A stretch of 64,000 bases of DNA. It comes from Prevotella sp. Lineage in GTDB: Bacteria > Bacteroidota > Bacteroidia > Bacteroidales > Bacteroidaceae. The number at the start of each line of letters is the position of its first letter. The stretch's first letter is position 1. The notes beneath the pieces are model-generated. The model had not been told where the DNA came from and did no database searches. It worked only from the letters and a program-made list of their open reading frames with translations. A program made the position numbers and the translations under genes. The DNA lies in NCBI GenBank assembly GCA_017474515.1, contig JAFVHN010000067.1:16353-80352 (forward strand). Direction: 5' to 3'. This document shows, piece by piece, positions 8,400 through 16,271 of this stretch.

Positions 8400-10988
8400 A
8401 TGAAAACAATTAGATTAACGGGAGGAACCATTAAATCCTTCATCCTTACAGCCCTTTTGTGCTTGACGACAGCCATGTATATGCAGGCCGGCATCAACGA
8501 GACCTTTTATATCCTCTATGATTACCATTTCTACATTGCCGGCAAAAAACTTGTTCTTTGCAGCGACGGAGAATCTGGCCATTACGATAATATTAACGAT
8601 TATTGTAACGACCTCGACCTTGGTGGGGGAACGATATCAATAACCTATAAAAATGGTGTTTGGCTTGTACAGCTGACCGACGTCACCATCTACAGCTCAA
8701 AAGCCATCTACCACGAAGACAACGATTTGGGGGACGACCTTATCATTGAATTCTATGGAAACAACAGGATTTATTATTCAACCAGCCAGCCTGTTACATG
8801 CAAGAAAAACACCACATTCAAAGTGATGAGCGGCGTGACCACCATTGAAGGAACAAATGGCGGTGCCGGCATCTACATTGACAAAAACACGATTTGCAAT
8901 TTAGAGACAGCCGCCAATGCCTCACTTACAATCGAGTCTTATAAAGCCCAGGCCATCAAGGGGAAAGCCAACAATAGCAGCCGCGTGCATTTCTATGGGG
9001 GCACCTTCTTCCTCCGTGGGGCGAAGGGCGACCTGGTTGACTTGGCCTTGGTTGACGACTACTGCATGGGGCATGCAGACCAGAACATCGACCTCTATAC
9101 CACCGGTAACGATCAATACCCCATTGTGAGCAACGTGCAGTCGATGGGTGACTTCAAGGACATTGACACCGCCGACTATTCCACGAGCGGCTCGAATGTT
9201 TACCGCGATGCCGCCATCATGGACCCCGACGCTTACTTTAGCGAAAGCTATAAGAGCATTATCGACGCCGACGGCCCCGTGTGCCGGGAAATAGTGATTT
9301 CAAACACCTACGCCGCCGCCGTGAACAGCAACTTCTTCCCAGACTCCAAGTTCCGAAGCAAAATGTATGACCTTTTGGGTGAGTTCATTTACAGACCACA
9401 GGCGGAGATCACCACCGACCTTGACGTGACGGGAGAAGGAATTTCCAGTCTCAGCGGAATACGCTTCCTGCCAAATCTGGAATACCTTCACTGCGCCATG
9501 AACAATCTCAAGACCCTCGACCTCAATTATAACACAAAGCTGAAATATGTTGACTGCACTTACAACAGTCTGAAAAGCATTGACACGTCCTCACTAAACA
9601 GCCTGACCACCCTTCTCTGCGAATATAATGAACTGACCTCCCTGAAAATAGGAAACAACCTACAGTATCTGACATGCCCACACAACAAACTGTCGAATAT
9701 CCAAAACCTAACCAACCTCAGCAAACTAAAATCGCTAAGATGTAACAACAATGAATTCACGTCGCTAAGCCTCTCCAGTTTATCCCAGCTCGAGGAACTC
9801 ATCTGCAGGGACAACCCCAAGCTCTACAAACTAACCATCTGGGACTGCCCCAAGCTCACGGACTTTTCATTCAATGGACTGTCGGCACTGAAAGAGCTTG
9901 ATATCAAAAACATGCCCCTGCTGACCGAACTGAGCTTCCCCTGCACCTCCTATACCGATTACTACACCGGCGAAACCGTCATCTCCTCCGAAACCCCCAA
10001 CCTCCAGAAAATCACCGTCCGCAACTCCGGGCTGACCACCCTCTCCGCTTCAGGATACCCCACCCTCACCCAAATAACATGCCAGAACAACAATTCCCTG
10101 GCCAACATCTATTGCAGCAGTGATGGCCTCACGAACCTGTCTATACAAAACTGCCCCGCCAACAACGTGGTTTGCACCTATAACAGCCAACTCAATCAGA
10201 TCGACCTGAGCGCATGCACTAACGTAAAAGAGGTGGACTGCTCTAACAACGCAAGCATGGCACAAATCTACTTGCCCCCCACGGCAAAAACGACGCTGGA
10301 AAAACTAACGTGCGACAATACCAAGATAACTTCATTGGCACTGTCGGGCTTCACAAAACTCAAGCAGCTGAACTGCGCCAACAACTTTAACCTCTCCACG
10401 ATCAGCCTTTACGGCTGCAGCGGCCTGCAAATCCTGTCGCTCATTCTCGCTTCCAACCTTCATTCGCTTAACCTCAGCACCTGCACTTCGCTGACCTCGA
10501 TGAATTGCCAATATACAGGCATCTCCTCGCTTGACCTCAGTAAATGCCGACTACTGGAAAGTGTCTGGGCCACCAGCCACCAGATGACATCGCTCCTGCT
10601 GCCGCAGAACTCTTCCACCCTTCACTATGTGGCCTGCTGGGAGAACAACATCAAAGGAGAAGACATGAACGCACTCTTCAACAGCCTGCCCAACAGAACT
10701 GGCAAAGACGCAGGAACCATCGTCGTAGTCAACACCAGCTCTTCATCTGAAAACAACGAATGCTATTCCCGTCACGTCAACGCCGCAAGGCAGAAGAACT
10801 GGAACACATGCCAGTACCTCAACTGGAGCGAAGCGCCCTACGAGGGACTTTCCAACCCCACCGGCATCAACTCCGCACCCACCAACCCCGACGACGAAGA
10901 CGCACCGCGCTACAACTCAAGCGGCCAACGGGTGGGAAAAGACTACAAGGGCATCGTAATCATCAACGGAAGGAAAGTGCTGAAGTAA
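8400..10988 (+). CDS. Secreted leucine-rich-repeat protein with a C-terminal sorting-like tail
   Basis: An 862-residue exported protein. I place the start at the ATG at 8400, because it leads straight into a signal peptide (IKSFILTALLCLTTAMYMQAG); an in-frame ATG nine codons upstream is the alternative. Residues about 20-310 are a beta-rich region with helix-like repeats. From about residue 330 to 770 there are more than fifteen repeats of about 21 residues with the pattern L-x-x-L-x-C-x-x-N-x-L, the Cys/Asn-ladder LRR type of Bacteroidota surface proteins. The last 25 residues (YNSSGQRVGKDYKG, then IVIINGRKVLK) resemble the C-terminal tails of proteins exported by the type IX route in this phylum. 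Likely surface or host-contact role; ligand unknown. Confidence 0.8.
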   Translation: MKTIRLTGGTIKSFILTALLCLTTAMYMQAGINETFYILYDYHFYIAGKKLVLCSDGESGHYDNINDYCNDLDLGGGTISITYKNGVWLVQLTDVTIYSSKAIYHEDNDLGDDLIIEFYGNNRIYYSTSQPVTCKKNTTFKVMSGVTTIEGTNGGAGIYIDKNTICNLETAANASLTIESYKAQAIKGKANNSSRVHFYGGTFFLRGAKGDLVDLALVDDYCMGHADQNIDLYTTGNDQYPIVSNVQSMGDFKDIDTADYSTSGSNVYRDAAIMDPDAYFSESYKSIIDADGPVCREIVISNTYAAAVNSNFFPDSKFRSKMYDLLGEFIYRPQAEITTDLDVTGEGISSLSGIRFLPNLEYLHCAMNNLKTLDLNYNTKLKYVDCTYNSLKSIDTSSLNSLTTLLCEYNELTSLKIGNNLQYLTCPHNKLSNIQNLTNLSKLKSLRCNNNEFTSLSLSSLSQLEELICRDNPKLYKLTIWDCPKLTDFSFNGLSALKELDIKNMPLLTELSFPCTSYTDYYTGETVISSETPNLQKITVRNSGLTTLSASGYPTLTQITCQNNNSLANIYCSSDGLTNLSIQNCPANNVVCTYNSQLNQIDLSACTNVKEVDCSNNASMAQIYLPPTAKTTLEKLTCDNTKITSLALSGFTKLKQLNCANNFNLSTISLYGCSGLQILSLILASNLHSLNLSTCTSLTSMNCQYTGISSLDLSKCRLLESVWATSHQMTSLLLPQNSSTLHYVACWENNIKGEDMNALFNSLPNRTGKDAGTIVVVNTSSSSENNECYSRHVNAARQKNWNTCQYLNWSEAPYEGLSNPTGINSAPTNPDDEDAPRYNSSGQRVGKDYKGIVIINGRKVLK

Positions 10989-11061
10989 CAATCACCGGCA
11001 AGCAACCGCTCAACCGGTTTCACTACTCCCGACATCATTCCGTGTCGAGATTATTCAACAG

Positions 11062-11095
11062 AAAAAGGAGCGCCTCTCTCGGGCGCTCCTTTTTC
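11062..11095 (+). terminator. Rho-independent terminator after the LRR gene
   Basis: AAAAAGGAGCGCC and GGGCGCTCCTTTTT form a GC-rich stem with a 6-nt loop and flanking A/T runs, so it could work on both strands. Confidence 0.85.
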
Positions 11096-11211
11096 TATTA
11101 AATCAAAAAGTGAAACAACAAAGTCACTTCATTTCATCATTGTTTATCAAGGTAATTATGCTTTTAGTTTTTCATTATTCTTTACATTCCGACGGGTAGC
11201 GACATGGGTGA

Positions 11212-11430
11212 AAATTGGTAAAAATACTTGACAAAATCAACCTATTTTGCACGCTTACTATAAATAGCTGAGTTTCAATGATTTGAAAAACACCCTTGGT
11301 TTGACCACAATTTTCGGGGAGAAATCTTGAAGTTTTCTCCTCTCAATCTTCAAGATTTCTCCCCGAAAATTGCCGCCAAGCCTCTTGGGGCGACCAAAAA
11401 TCCATGAAAAATTTTGACAAAATTATTTCG
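11212..11430 (+). repeat. Dispersed palindromic intergenic element, copy B
   Basis: It carries the flanking TTGACAAAAT on both sides and an imperfect inverted repeat TTGACCACAATTTTCGGGG (from 11301) / CCCCGAAAATTGCCGCCAA (to about 11379). The loop contains AATCTTCAAGATTTCTCC. The GATAATCA box seen in copies A, C, E and F is degenerate here. Confidence 0.7.
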
Positions 11431-11463
11431 CTTGCGCAAAATGACAAATGCCATTTTCCGTTT

Positions 11464-11541
11464 GTAGGGACATACTTTATGTATGTCCGAAATTTCCCAT
11501 GTGTGCACGGGTGAGCGGACATACATAAAGTATGTCCCTAC
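11464..11541. repeat. Perfect 26-bp inverted repeat, each arm itself palindromic
   Basis: Arms 11464-11489 and 11516-11541 are exact reverse complements, separated by a 26-nt loop. Each arm contains GGACATAC-TTTAT-GTATGTCC, so either arm alone can also fold. It lies 40 bp beyond the stop of the minus-strand gene at 11582-12439 and may end its transcription, though no clear T run follows. Confidence 0.85.
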
Positions 11542-11581
11542 ACGGGGCAGAATTCTGGGTAACTTTCTATTTGAACTATTC

Positions 11582-12439
11582 CTAAAAAAGCTCTTTCAAT
11601 TTTGTTACAACATCCTCAGGGAGCAAGGCTCCGGAATGCCCTTTCGACCAGGCAATTGAAGGGATTGCTTCCTGTAGCTTCTCAAGCGGAATGCAAGGTA
11701 AAGACCTTGGCTCTGAAGGATTTGAACAAACCATATCAACATACATCCTACGCCTGGTTGTGCCGGCCCAGTCGTCGGCAGGATATGGGTCGGAAATAAA
11801 CTGCCCGTTGAAGACGATACCGGCCTTGTCATCGCCGACGCGCATCATATAAAATAAGTCACCCTTTCGGGCCTCTTCCCACTCATAAATGCTCCAATTC
11901 AAACGGAACATGCCATTTTTCATGTTTGCCACGCACTCTTCATAATCCTTTTCTGTATAAGAACTGATTGCTGGATTCCACCGCATCAAATATGTTTTTG
12001 GTTCTTTTGGCACAGGGATTACCTCAAAATACAAATGCCATACACAGCTGTCACCCTGGGGATTTTCAACAACAGGTTTTCCTAACCCTTGGTAATTGAA
12101 CCGGATACCCGGTTCTTTCGTTACGCCGATAATGCGCGTCAGACAGCTTTCCTCGCCGTCTGAAAGCACCAAAAAACTAAGAGATTTCTTGATGGCATAA
12201 GGAAAAACGCCTCCATTATAATAATAACAGCTGTGGTAGGTGGTTGGCATTTCGTCTGTAATCAATATCAGATGTCCATCGATATTCTCTAAAACCAACC
12301 TCTGGTTGTCTTCATTGATTTGTAAGCCAATGTGCGTAATGTCGCCGGTTCGAACCTTTTCTATAACTTCACCGTCCACATCGACGGAAAAGGCCAATTC
12401 GTCAATATTTACTTCTTTGTCATTGTCTTTCATACTCAA
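11582..12439 (-). CDS. Hypothetical protein with a PUA/EVE-like C-terminal region
   Basis: A 285-residue soluble protein with no signal peptide. The N-terminal half (about 1-140) is beta-rich and unrecognised. The C-terminal half starts TYLMRWNPAISSYTEKDYEEC and contains WEEARKGDLFYMMRVG, then GIVFNGQFISDPYPADDW and RRRMYVDM. That spacing of a WN/W motif, a GD-x-[FY]-[YF]-x-[MLI] strand and G-I-V-x-x-G-x-F resembles EVE/PUA-like modified-base-binding folds. The resemblance is by eye and needs a profile search. It stands alone, with the dispersed repeat copy B and a perfect inverted repeat just downstream. Lower GC than its neighbours is possible. Confidence 0.5.
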   Translation of the reverse strand: MSMKDNDKEVNIDELAFSVDVDGEVIEKVRTGDITHIGLQINEDNQRLVLENIDGHLILITDEMPTTYHSCYYYNGGVFPYAIKKSLSFLVLSDGEESCLTRIIGVTKEPGIRFNYQGLGKPVVENPQGDSCVWHLYFEVIPVPKEPKTYLMRWNPAISSYTEKDYEECVANMKNGMFRLNWSIYEWEEARKGDLFYMMRVGDDKAGIVFNGQFISDPYPADDWAGTTRRRMYVDMVCSNPSEPRSLPCIPLEKLQEAIPSIAWSKGHSGALLPEDVVTKLKELF

Positions 12440-12462
12440 TAAGTATAATAAATTCTATTCTT

Positions 12463-13482
12463 CTACAATTCGCTGATGGCCTGTCTGACAATACGTTCTG
12501 CCTCCGGCATGGAGCAGTAGAGACGGCCTCCGGACGCGTTGAGGTGGCCTCCGCCGTTGAAGTATTTCTCGGCAATCTTGGTGCACGAGAAGTCATCGAC
12601 GGAGCGCAGGCTCACCCAGATGAGGTTGTCGCGCTCGGTGTCTTCGCGCAACGAGATGCTCAACTGCATGCCCTTGATTTGCAGGGGCATGTTGACCAGA
12701 CCCTCGGCGTCGCCTTTCAGGTAGTGGAAGCGGCGGAGGTCGCTACGCGTAAGGCTGAAGAAGCAGGCATGCTTGTCGCTGAATATCTGCAATTTCTGAT
12801 AGAGCACATATCCAATGAGGCGTATGCGCCACTCGCTGTAGTTGTTATAGACGTTGCGATAGATTTTGTCCTTGTTGATGCCTTTTGTGAGCAACTGGCT
12901 GATAATGAAATAAATGTCGGGCGAGGTGCTGTTATAGGTAAAGCCGCCGGTGTCGGTCATCATGCCGCAATAGAGGGGCACGGCGGTTTTCTTCCCCATG
13001 GCGTCGAAGCCGCCAAGCTGCCAGATGATGCGGAAGACAACTTCACTGGTACTGGTGACCTCGGTATGGGAAACGCACAAGGTGCAGGGGACGTCGGGGT
13101 CAGGGTGATGGTCAAACAACACTTTGGTGGCTGTGGAGGCCTGTAGCAGTTCGCCTTGCTTGTCCATGCGCTCGGGGCGGTTGAAGTCGAGGCAGAAGAT
13201 AAGGTCGGCCTGCCTGAAGGCCTCCTCCACCCGCTCGGGGTGCTTGTCGTAGCGTACCACTTTCTCGGTGTTGGGCAGCCACTGAAGGAAGTCGGGATAT
13301 TTGTCGGGAATGGCCACAAGTGGTTCTTTGCCGCAACTGCGCAAATACTCGGCCCAGCCCAGCGACGAGCCGAGGGCGTCGCCGTCGGGGTTCTGGTGGC
13401 TGCACACCACGATATGTTGCGACTCGTTGATGAGCCGGCGCAACAGAGCCAGTTCTTCGTCGGTCAGAAGGTTGATGTCCAT
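12463..13482 (-). CDS. nrnA: DHH/DHHA1 phosphoesterase, NrnA-like (oligoribonuclease / pAp phosphatase)
   Basis: A 339-residue cytoplasmic phosphoesterase. The DHH domain has NPDGDALGSS (Asp33, Asp35), CLDFNRPERM and the signature DHH at residues 124-126 (VLFDHHPDP), all expected metal ligands. The C-terminal DHHA1 part carries FNGGGHLNASGG, the substrate-binding GGGH motif. NrnA-type enzymes degrade nano-RNA and often hydrolyse pAp as well. The ATG at 13480-13482 is the only plausible start, and a terminator-like hairpin with a T run ends only 3 nt before it, leaving almost no leader. A 23-bp gap separates it from the following hypothetical gene. Confidence 0.88.
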   Translation of the reverse strand: MDINLLTDEELALLRRLINESQHIVVCSHQNPDGDALGSSLGWAEYLRSCGKEPLVAIPDKYPDFLQWLPNTEKVVRYDKHPERVEEAFRQADLIFCLDFNRPERMDKQGELLQASTATKVLFDHHPDPDVPCTLCVSHTEVTSTSEVVFRIIWQLGGFDAMGKKTAVPLYCGMMTDTGGFTYNSTSPDIYFIISQLLTKGINKDKIYRNVYNNYSEWRIRLIGYVLYQKLQIFSDKHACFFSLTRSDLRRFHYLKGDAEGLVNMPLQIKGMQLSISLREDTERDNLIWVSLRSVDDFSCTKIAEKYFNGGGHLNASGGRLYCSMPEAERIVRQAISEL

Positions 13483-13485
13483 GAT

Positions 13486-13524
13486 AAAAAAAGAGGCCCA
13501 CCCACGGGAGACGCCGGGTGGGCC
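13486..13524 (-). terminator. Terminator-like hairpin between the nucleotidyltransferase gene and nrnA
   Basis: On the minus strand GGCCCACCC and GGGTGGGCC form a 9-bp GC stem, followed by TC and seven T. It ends about 15 nt after the upstream gene's stop and abuts the nrnA start codon. Confidence 0.8.
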
Positions 13525-13538
13525 ATGTTGTGTCTGTT

Positions 13539-14480
13539 TCAGAAAAGTTTTTCAGGATAAATGCCGTCGTCAACGAGTTTCTTGATGCGGGCCACAGTGT
13601 CTTCGCGGTCGGCGGCATAGGTAACGCCAAACCATTTCGACGTGGTGTCGAGCACCTTCACCGTAGCGGTGTTTTCCTGAATGAGTTTGTTGACCATCAA
13701 GGGGATGAAGAATTCAGCCTTGAGATTGGTCATGTTTGCCGGGTCTTGCAGGAACTCCTTGAAATAGGCTTCAGAGAAATCGAAATAATCGGGTGTGAAG
13801 CCCCACATGTTCATTGAAACGGGGGTGTTGTCTTCCACCACTACCCATCGGCCCTGCTCGTCCTTGAAGCGAATGGGCTGTGCGGCATCTCCGGCGCTTG
13901 TTCCGTCTTCGGCGCAACGCACAATTTCGGTGCGCTCTACCACGGTGGTCAGGTTGTCGGCATCGTCTTTTGAGCAGATGCCGCGTGCCACGGTGCCGTT
14001 CTCGCTCAGGGTGTTGCCCACGCGGAAGCCCACCATGGCATATTGTCCGTGGGCACCTTCGGGCAGTGCAGCCAGGAACTTGCCCATGACCATGAATGCG
14101 TCGCGGTTATAGAAGTCGTCGCAGTTGATGACGCAGAACGGCTCCTTGATAACATCCTTGCCCATCAGCACGGCGTGGTTGGTGCCCCAGGGTTTTACGC
14201 GGCCTTCGGGAACGGTAAAGCCTTCGGGCAGGGCGTCGAGGGCCTGGAAACAAAGTTCACAGGGGATTTTATCCTCATATTTTGAAAGAATCTGTGTACG
14301 GAACTGCTCTTCAAAGTCCTTCCGGATAACCCATACCACCTTGCCGAATCCGGCCTGAATGGCATCGTAGATGCTGTAGTCCATGATGGTTTCTCCGTTG
14401 GGTCCAAGGCCGTCGAGCTGCTTCAGCCCGCCATAGCGGCTACCCATACCTGCTGCCAGCAGGAATAACGTTGGTTTCAT
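13539..14480 (-). CDS. Sugar-phosphate nucleotidyltransferase family protein
   Basis: A 313-residue cytoplasmic protein. Its N-terminus, LLAAGMGSRYGGLKQLDGLG, matches the GxGxR...K pyrophosphorylase signature of the NTP_transferase fold, with the Mg/nucleotide-binding NCDDFYNRDAF further on (about residue 118). Members activate sugar-1-phosphates or other alcohols with an NTP. The precise sugar cannot be told; stand-alone homologues in this phylum are usually left as nucleotidyltransferase family. The ATG at 14478-14480 begins directly at the first beta strand. It is monocistronic by appearance, with a terminator after it. Confidence 0.82.
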   Translation of the reverse strand: MKPTLFLLAAGMGSRYGGLKQLDGLGPNGETIMDYSIYDAIQAGFGKVVWVIRKDFEEQFRTQILSKYEDKIPCELCFQALDALPEGFTVPEGRVKPWGTNHAVLMGKDVIKEPFCVINCDDFYNRDAFMVMGKFLAALPEGAHGQYAMVGFRVGNTLSENGTVARGICSKDDADNLTTVVERTEIVRCAEDGTSAGDAAQPIRFKDEQGRWVVVEDNTPVSMNMWGFTPDYFDFSEAYFKEFLQDPANMTNLKAEFFIPLMVNKLIQENTATVKVLDTTSKWFGVTYAADREDTVARIKKLVDDGIYPEKLF

Positions 14481-14557
14481 AATGATTTGTTTTATAAGGT
14501 TAAAATTATTATACTCATTCGCTCGTGTTTAAAATTCAGGAGCTCAGAGGAAAAAAA

Positions 14558-15985
14558 TCACTTCTTCTTTTTCTTCAGTTCAAGTTTCGGAATTTTCAGT
14601 TTCATTCCTTCCTGCACCTCAGCCACATTGTTGTGGCACTGTATGTAGCATGCCATTTCAGAGCCGAGGTATGTCCTTGCAATGCTTTGCATGGTCTGGC
14701 CTTTCCTCACGGTGATTGTCTGGTCGGTGCCCACGATACGGTAGGCGCCGTGGGTCATGATGAGCCGTGCACGGTCAAGGACCTGATTGCCCGAAGTCTT
14801 GGGTTGCGGAGCGGGTTTTGTCTCATTGGCCTTCTCTGCCTGCTTGTCTTTTTTCGCCTGCAGCTCTTCCTGCTGTTTTCTATTGGCCTCCTCCTGTTTC
14901 CTTTGTTCTTGTAGTTTTTTCAACGAGTCGGCAATCTGTTCGTTTCTTTTGGTTACAGAGTCAGCCTTAACCTTTATTGCCGCAATCTCGGCCAATCGCA
15001 AGGAGTCCTTGATGCGTGCGGAGTCCACACCTTCCTTTTCCGGAATGGAATCGGCCATCGCCACCGGCTCACTGGCGAGATGCTGTTTGGGTGCAAATTT
15101 AGAGCCCACGAAACATCCCAAGGCAAAGGCGAATGCTGCTACGAAGATTGAGGTAAGCACGCTGCCCCAAATGTTCTTTTTTCCTTTCATTTCAGTATCT
15201 TCATTATTTGTATCTTCATCAACGGTTTCTTCCGACTGGGTTTCTTCATCATTGTTATTTTCTGGAACGGAGTCCTCCGTCGTCGGTTCCGTACCGTTGT
15301 CAGGGGTGTCATCCATCAGCGGGGTGATGGCCTCCGCTTCGGGTATTGACACAACATCTTCAGGTGTTGGTTCAACTTCTTCAGGTGTTGGTTCAACTTC
15401 TACAGGTGTTGGTTCAACTTCTACGGGAATTTCGGCCACCTCTTCCCCACCGTGTTCAGTTTCCTCGGCAGTATCAACCGGCGGTTGTTCAACCTGAGTT
15501 TCTTCCCCTTCCGTCTTTGGTTCTTCATTGATGACCACCGGCTCGTCGTCGTCCCAATCTCCGGGGAACGGTGCTTCTTCGGCTTCCTCAAGTGGCTCTG
15601 CCAAAAGGTTTTCACCGCCGTCATTGGCATAGTCGGTGGTTTCCTTAAGGTCGGAAAAAACCACGCCGTCGTTCAGCACAACGGTGTCGAACTGTGAAAA
15701 CGGCTTGTTGACCAAGTCCTTCATCACGGCGTCGGGGGTGAACGAAATCTTCTCGCGCCCCTCAATGAGAATGCGTTCTCCGTTATTGACATTTACGCTT
15801 TCCCTACCCTTCACCTCGATGACTTTGAAGGTTCCCAATCCCTTCACCTTCACCATTTTGTCCTTCTTCAGCCCTTCGCTGATCAAGTCGGCAAAGTGTT
15901 TCACGAAAGCTTCGGCCTCGCTTTGTCCGATGCCGTGTTTTTCGGCAAATACGTCGATGATTTCTGCCTCTGCGCCTCTATTCAT
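14558..15985 (-). CDS. HU-type DNA-binding domain - transmembrane - coiled coil - LysM protein
   Basis: A 475-residue protein with an unusual domain order. Residues 1-95 are an HU/IHF-like DNA-binding domain (KVKGLGTFKVIEVKGRESVN). Residues about 120-270 are acidic and Pro/Glu-rich with a repeated PTPVEVE/PTPEEVE unit. One transmembrane helix follows at about 281-303 (WGSVLTSIFVAAFAFALGC), then a Lys/Glu/Gln coiled coil (about 325-400) and a C-terminal LysM domain (about 412-468: YRIVGTDQTITVRKGQTMQS). LysM binds peptidoglycan, so the protein could tie nucleoid DNA to the cell wall; that role is inference. Its start overlaps the end of the HU gene by 8 bp. It is last in the ftsY-rimO-hup operon. 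Confidence 0.85.
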   Translation of the reverse strand: MNRGAEAEIIDVFAEKHGIGQSEAEAFVKHFADLISEGLKKDKMVKVKGLGTFKVIEVKGRESVNVNNGERILIEGREKISFTPDAVMKDLVNKPFSQFDTVVLNDGVVFSDLKETTDYANDGGENLLAEPLEEAEEAPFPGDWDDDEPVVINEEPKTEGEETQVEQPPVDTAEETEHGGEEVAEIPVEVEPTPVEVEPTPEEVEPTPEDVVSIPEAEAITPLMDDTPDNGTEPTTEDSVPENNNDEETQSEETVDEDTNNEDTEMKGKKNIWGSVLTSIFVAAFAFALGCFVGSKFAPKQHLASEPVAMADSIPEKEGVDSARIKDSLRLAEIAAIKVKADSVTKRNEQIADSLKKLQEQRKQEEANRKQQEELQAKKDKQAEKANETKPAPQPKTSGNQVLDRARLIMTHGAYRIVGTDQTITVRKGQTMQSIARTYLGSEMACYIQCHNNVAEVQEGMKLKIPKLELKKKKK

Positions 15986-16271
15986 TTTCCTGTCCTCCCT
16001 GCTTCAACTCCTTCTTGATGGCGGCAATGGGTTTGAAATTCAGGACCAGTTTCGGCGGCACAAGCATTTTCTGCCGCGTCACGGGATTGACCACGATTCT
16101 TTCCATGCGCTTCTTCACGTCAAAGGTTCCGAAATTGGGAAAGGTGACGGCCTTTCCCTCCTGGAAATTCTCGTTCATGGCGTCAATCAAGCTGAACACC
16201 ATTTTCTGGGTTTCTTCCTGCGTCGCCCCTGTGCGCTTGGCCAACCCCTGAATGAAGGTTTTATTGTTCAT
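15978..16271 (-). CDS. HU family DNA-binding protein
   Basis: A 97-residue HU/IHF-like protein of near-standard length. The motif FPNFGTFDVKKRMERIVVNP matches the beta-arm region of HU, with the GTF turn and Arg/Pro arm residues, and ends with the helix LNFKPIAAIKKELKQ. It would bend and compact DNA in the nucleoid. The start overlaps rimO by 4 bp (ATGA), and its end overlaps the HU-LysM gene by 8 bp, so the three are translationally coupled. The pairing with the HU-LysM protein suggests possible heterodimers, which is inference. Confidence 0.92.
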   Translation of the reverse strand: MNNKTFIQGLAKRTGATQEETQKMVFSLIDAMNENFQEGKAVTFPNFGTFDVKKRMERIVVNPVTRQKMLVPPKLVLNFKPIAAIKKELKQGGQENE

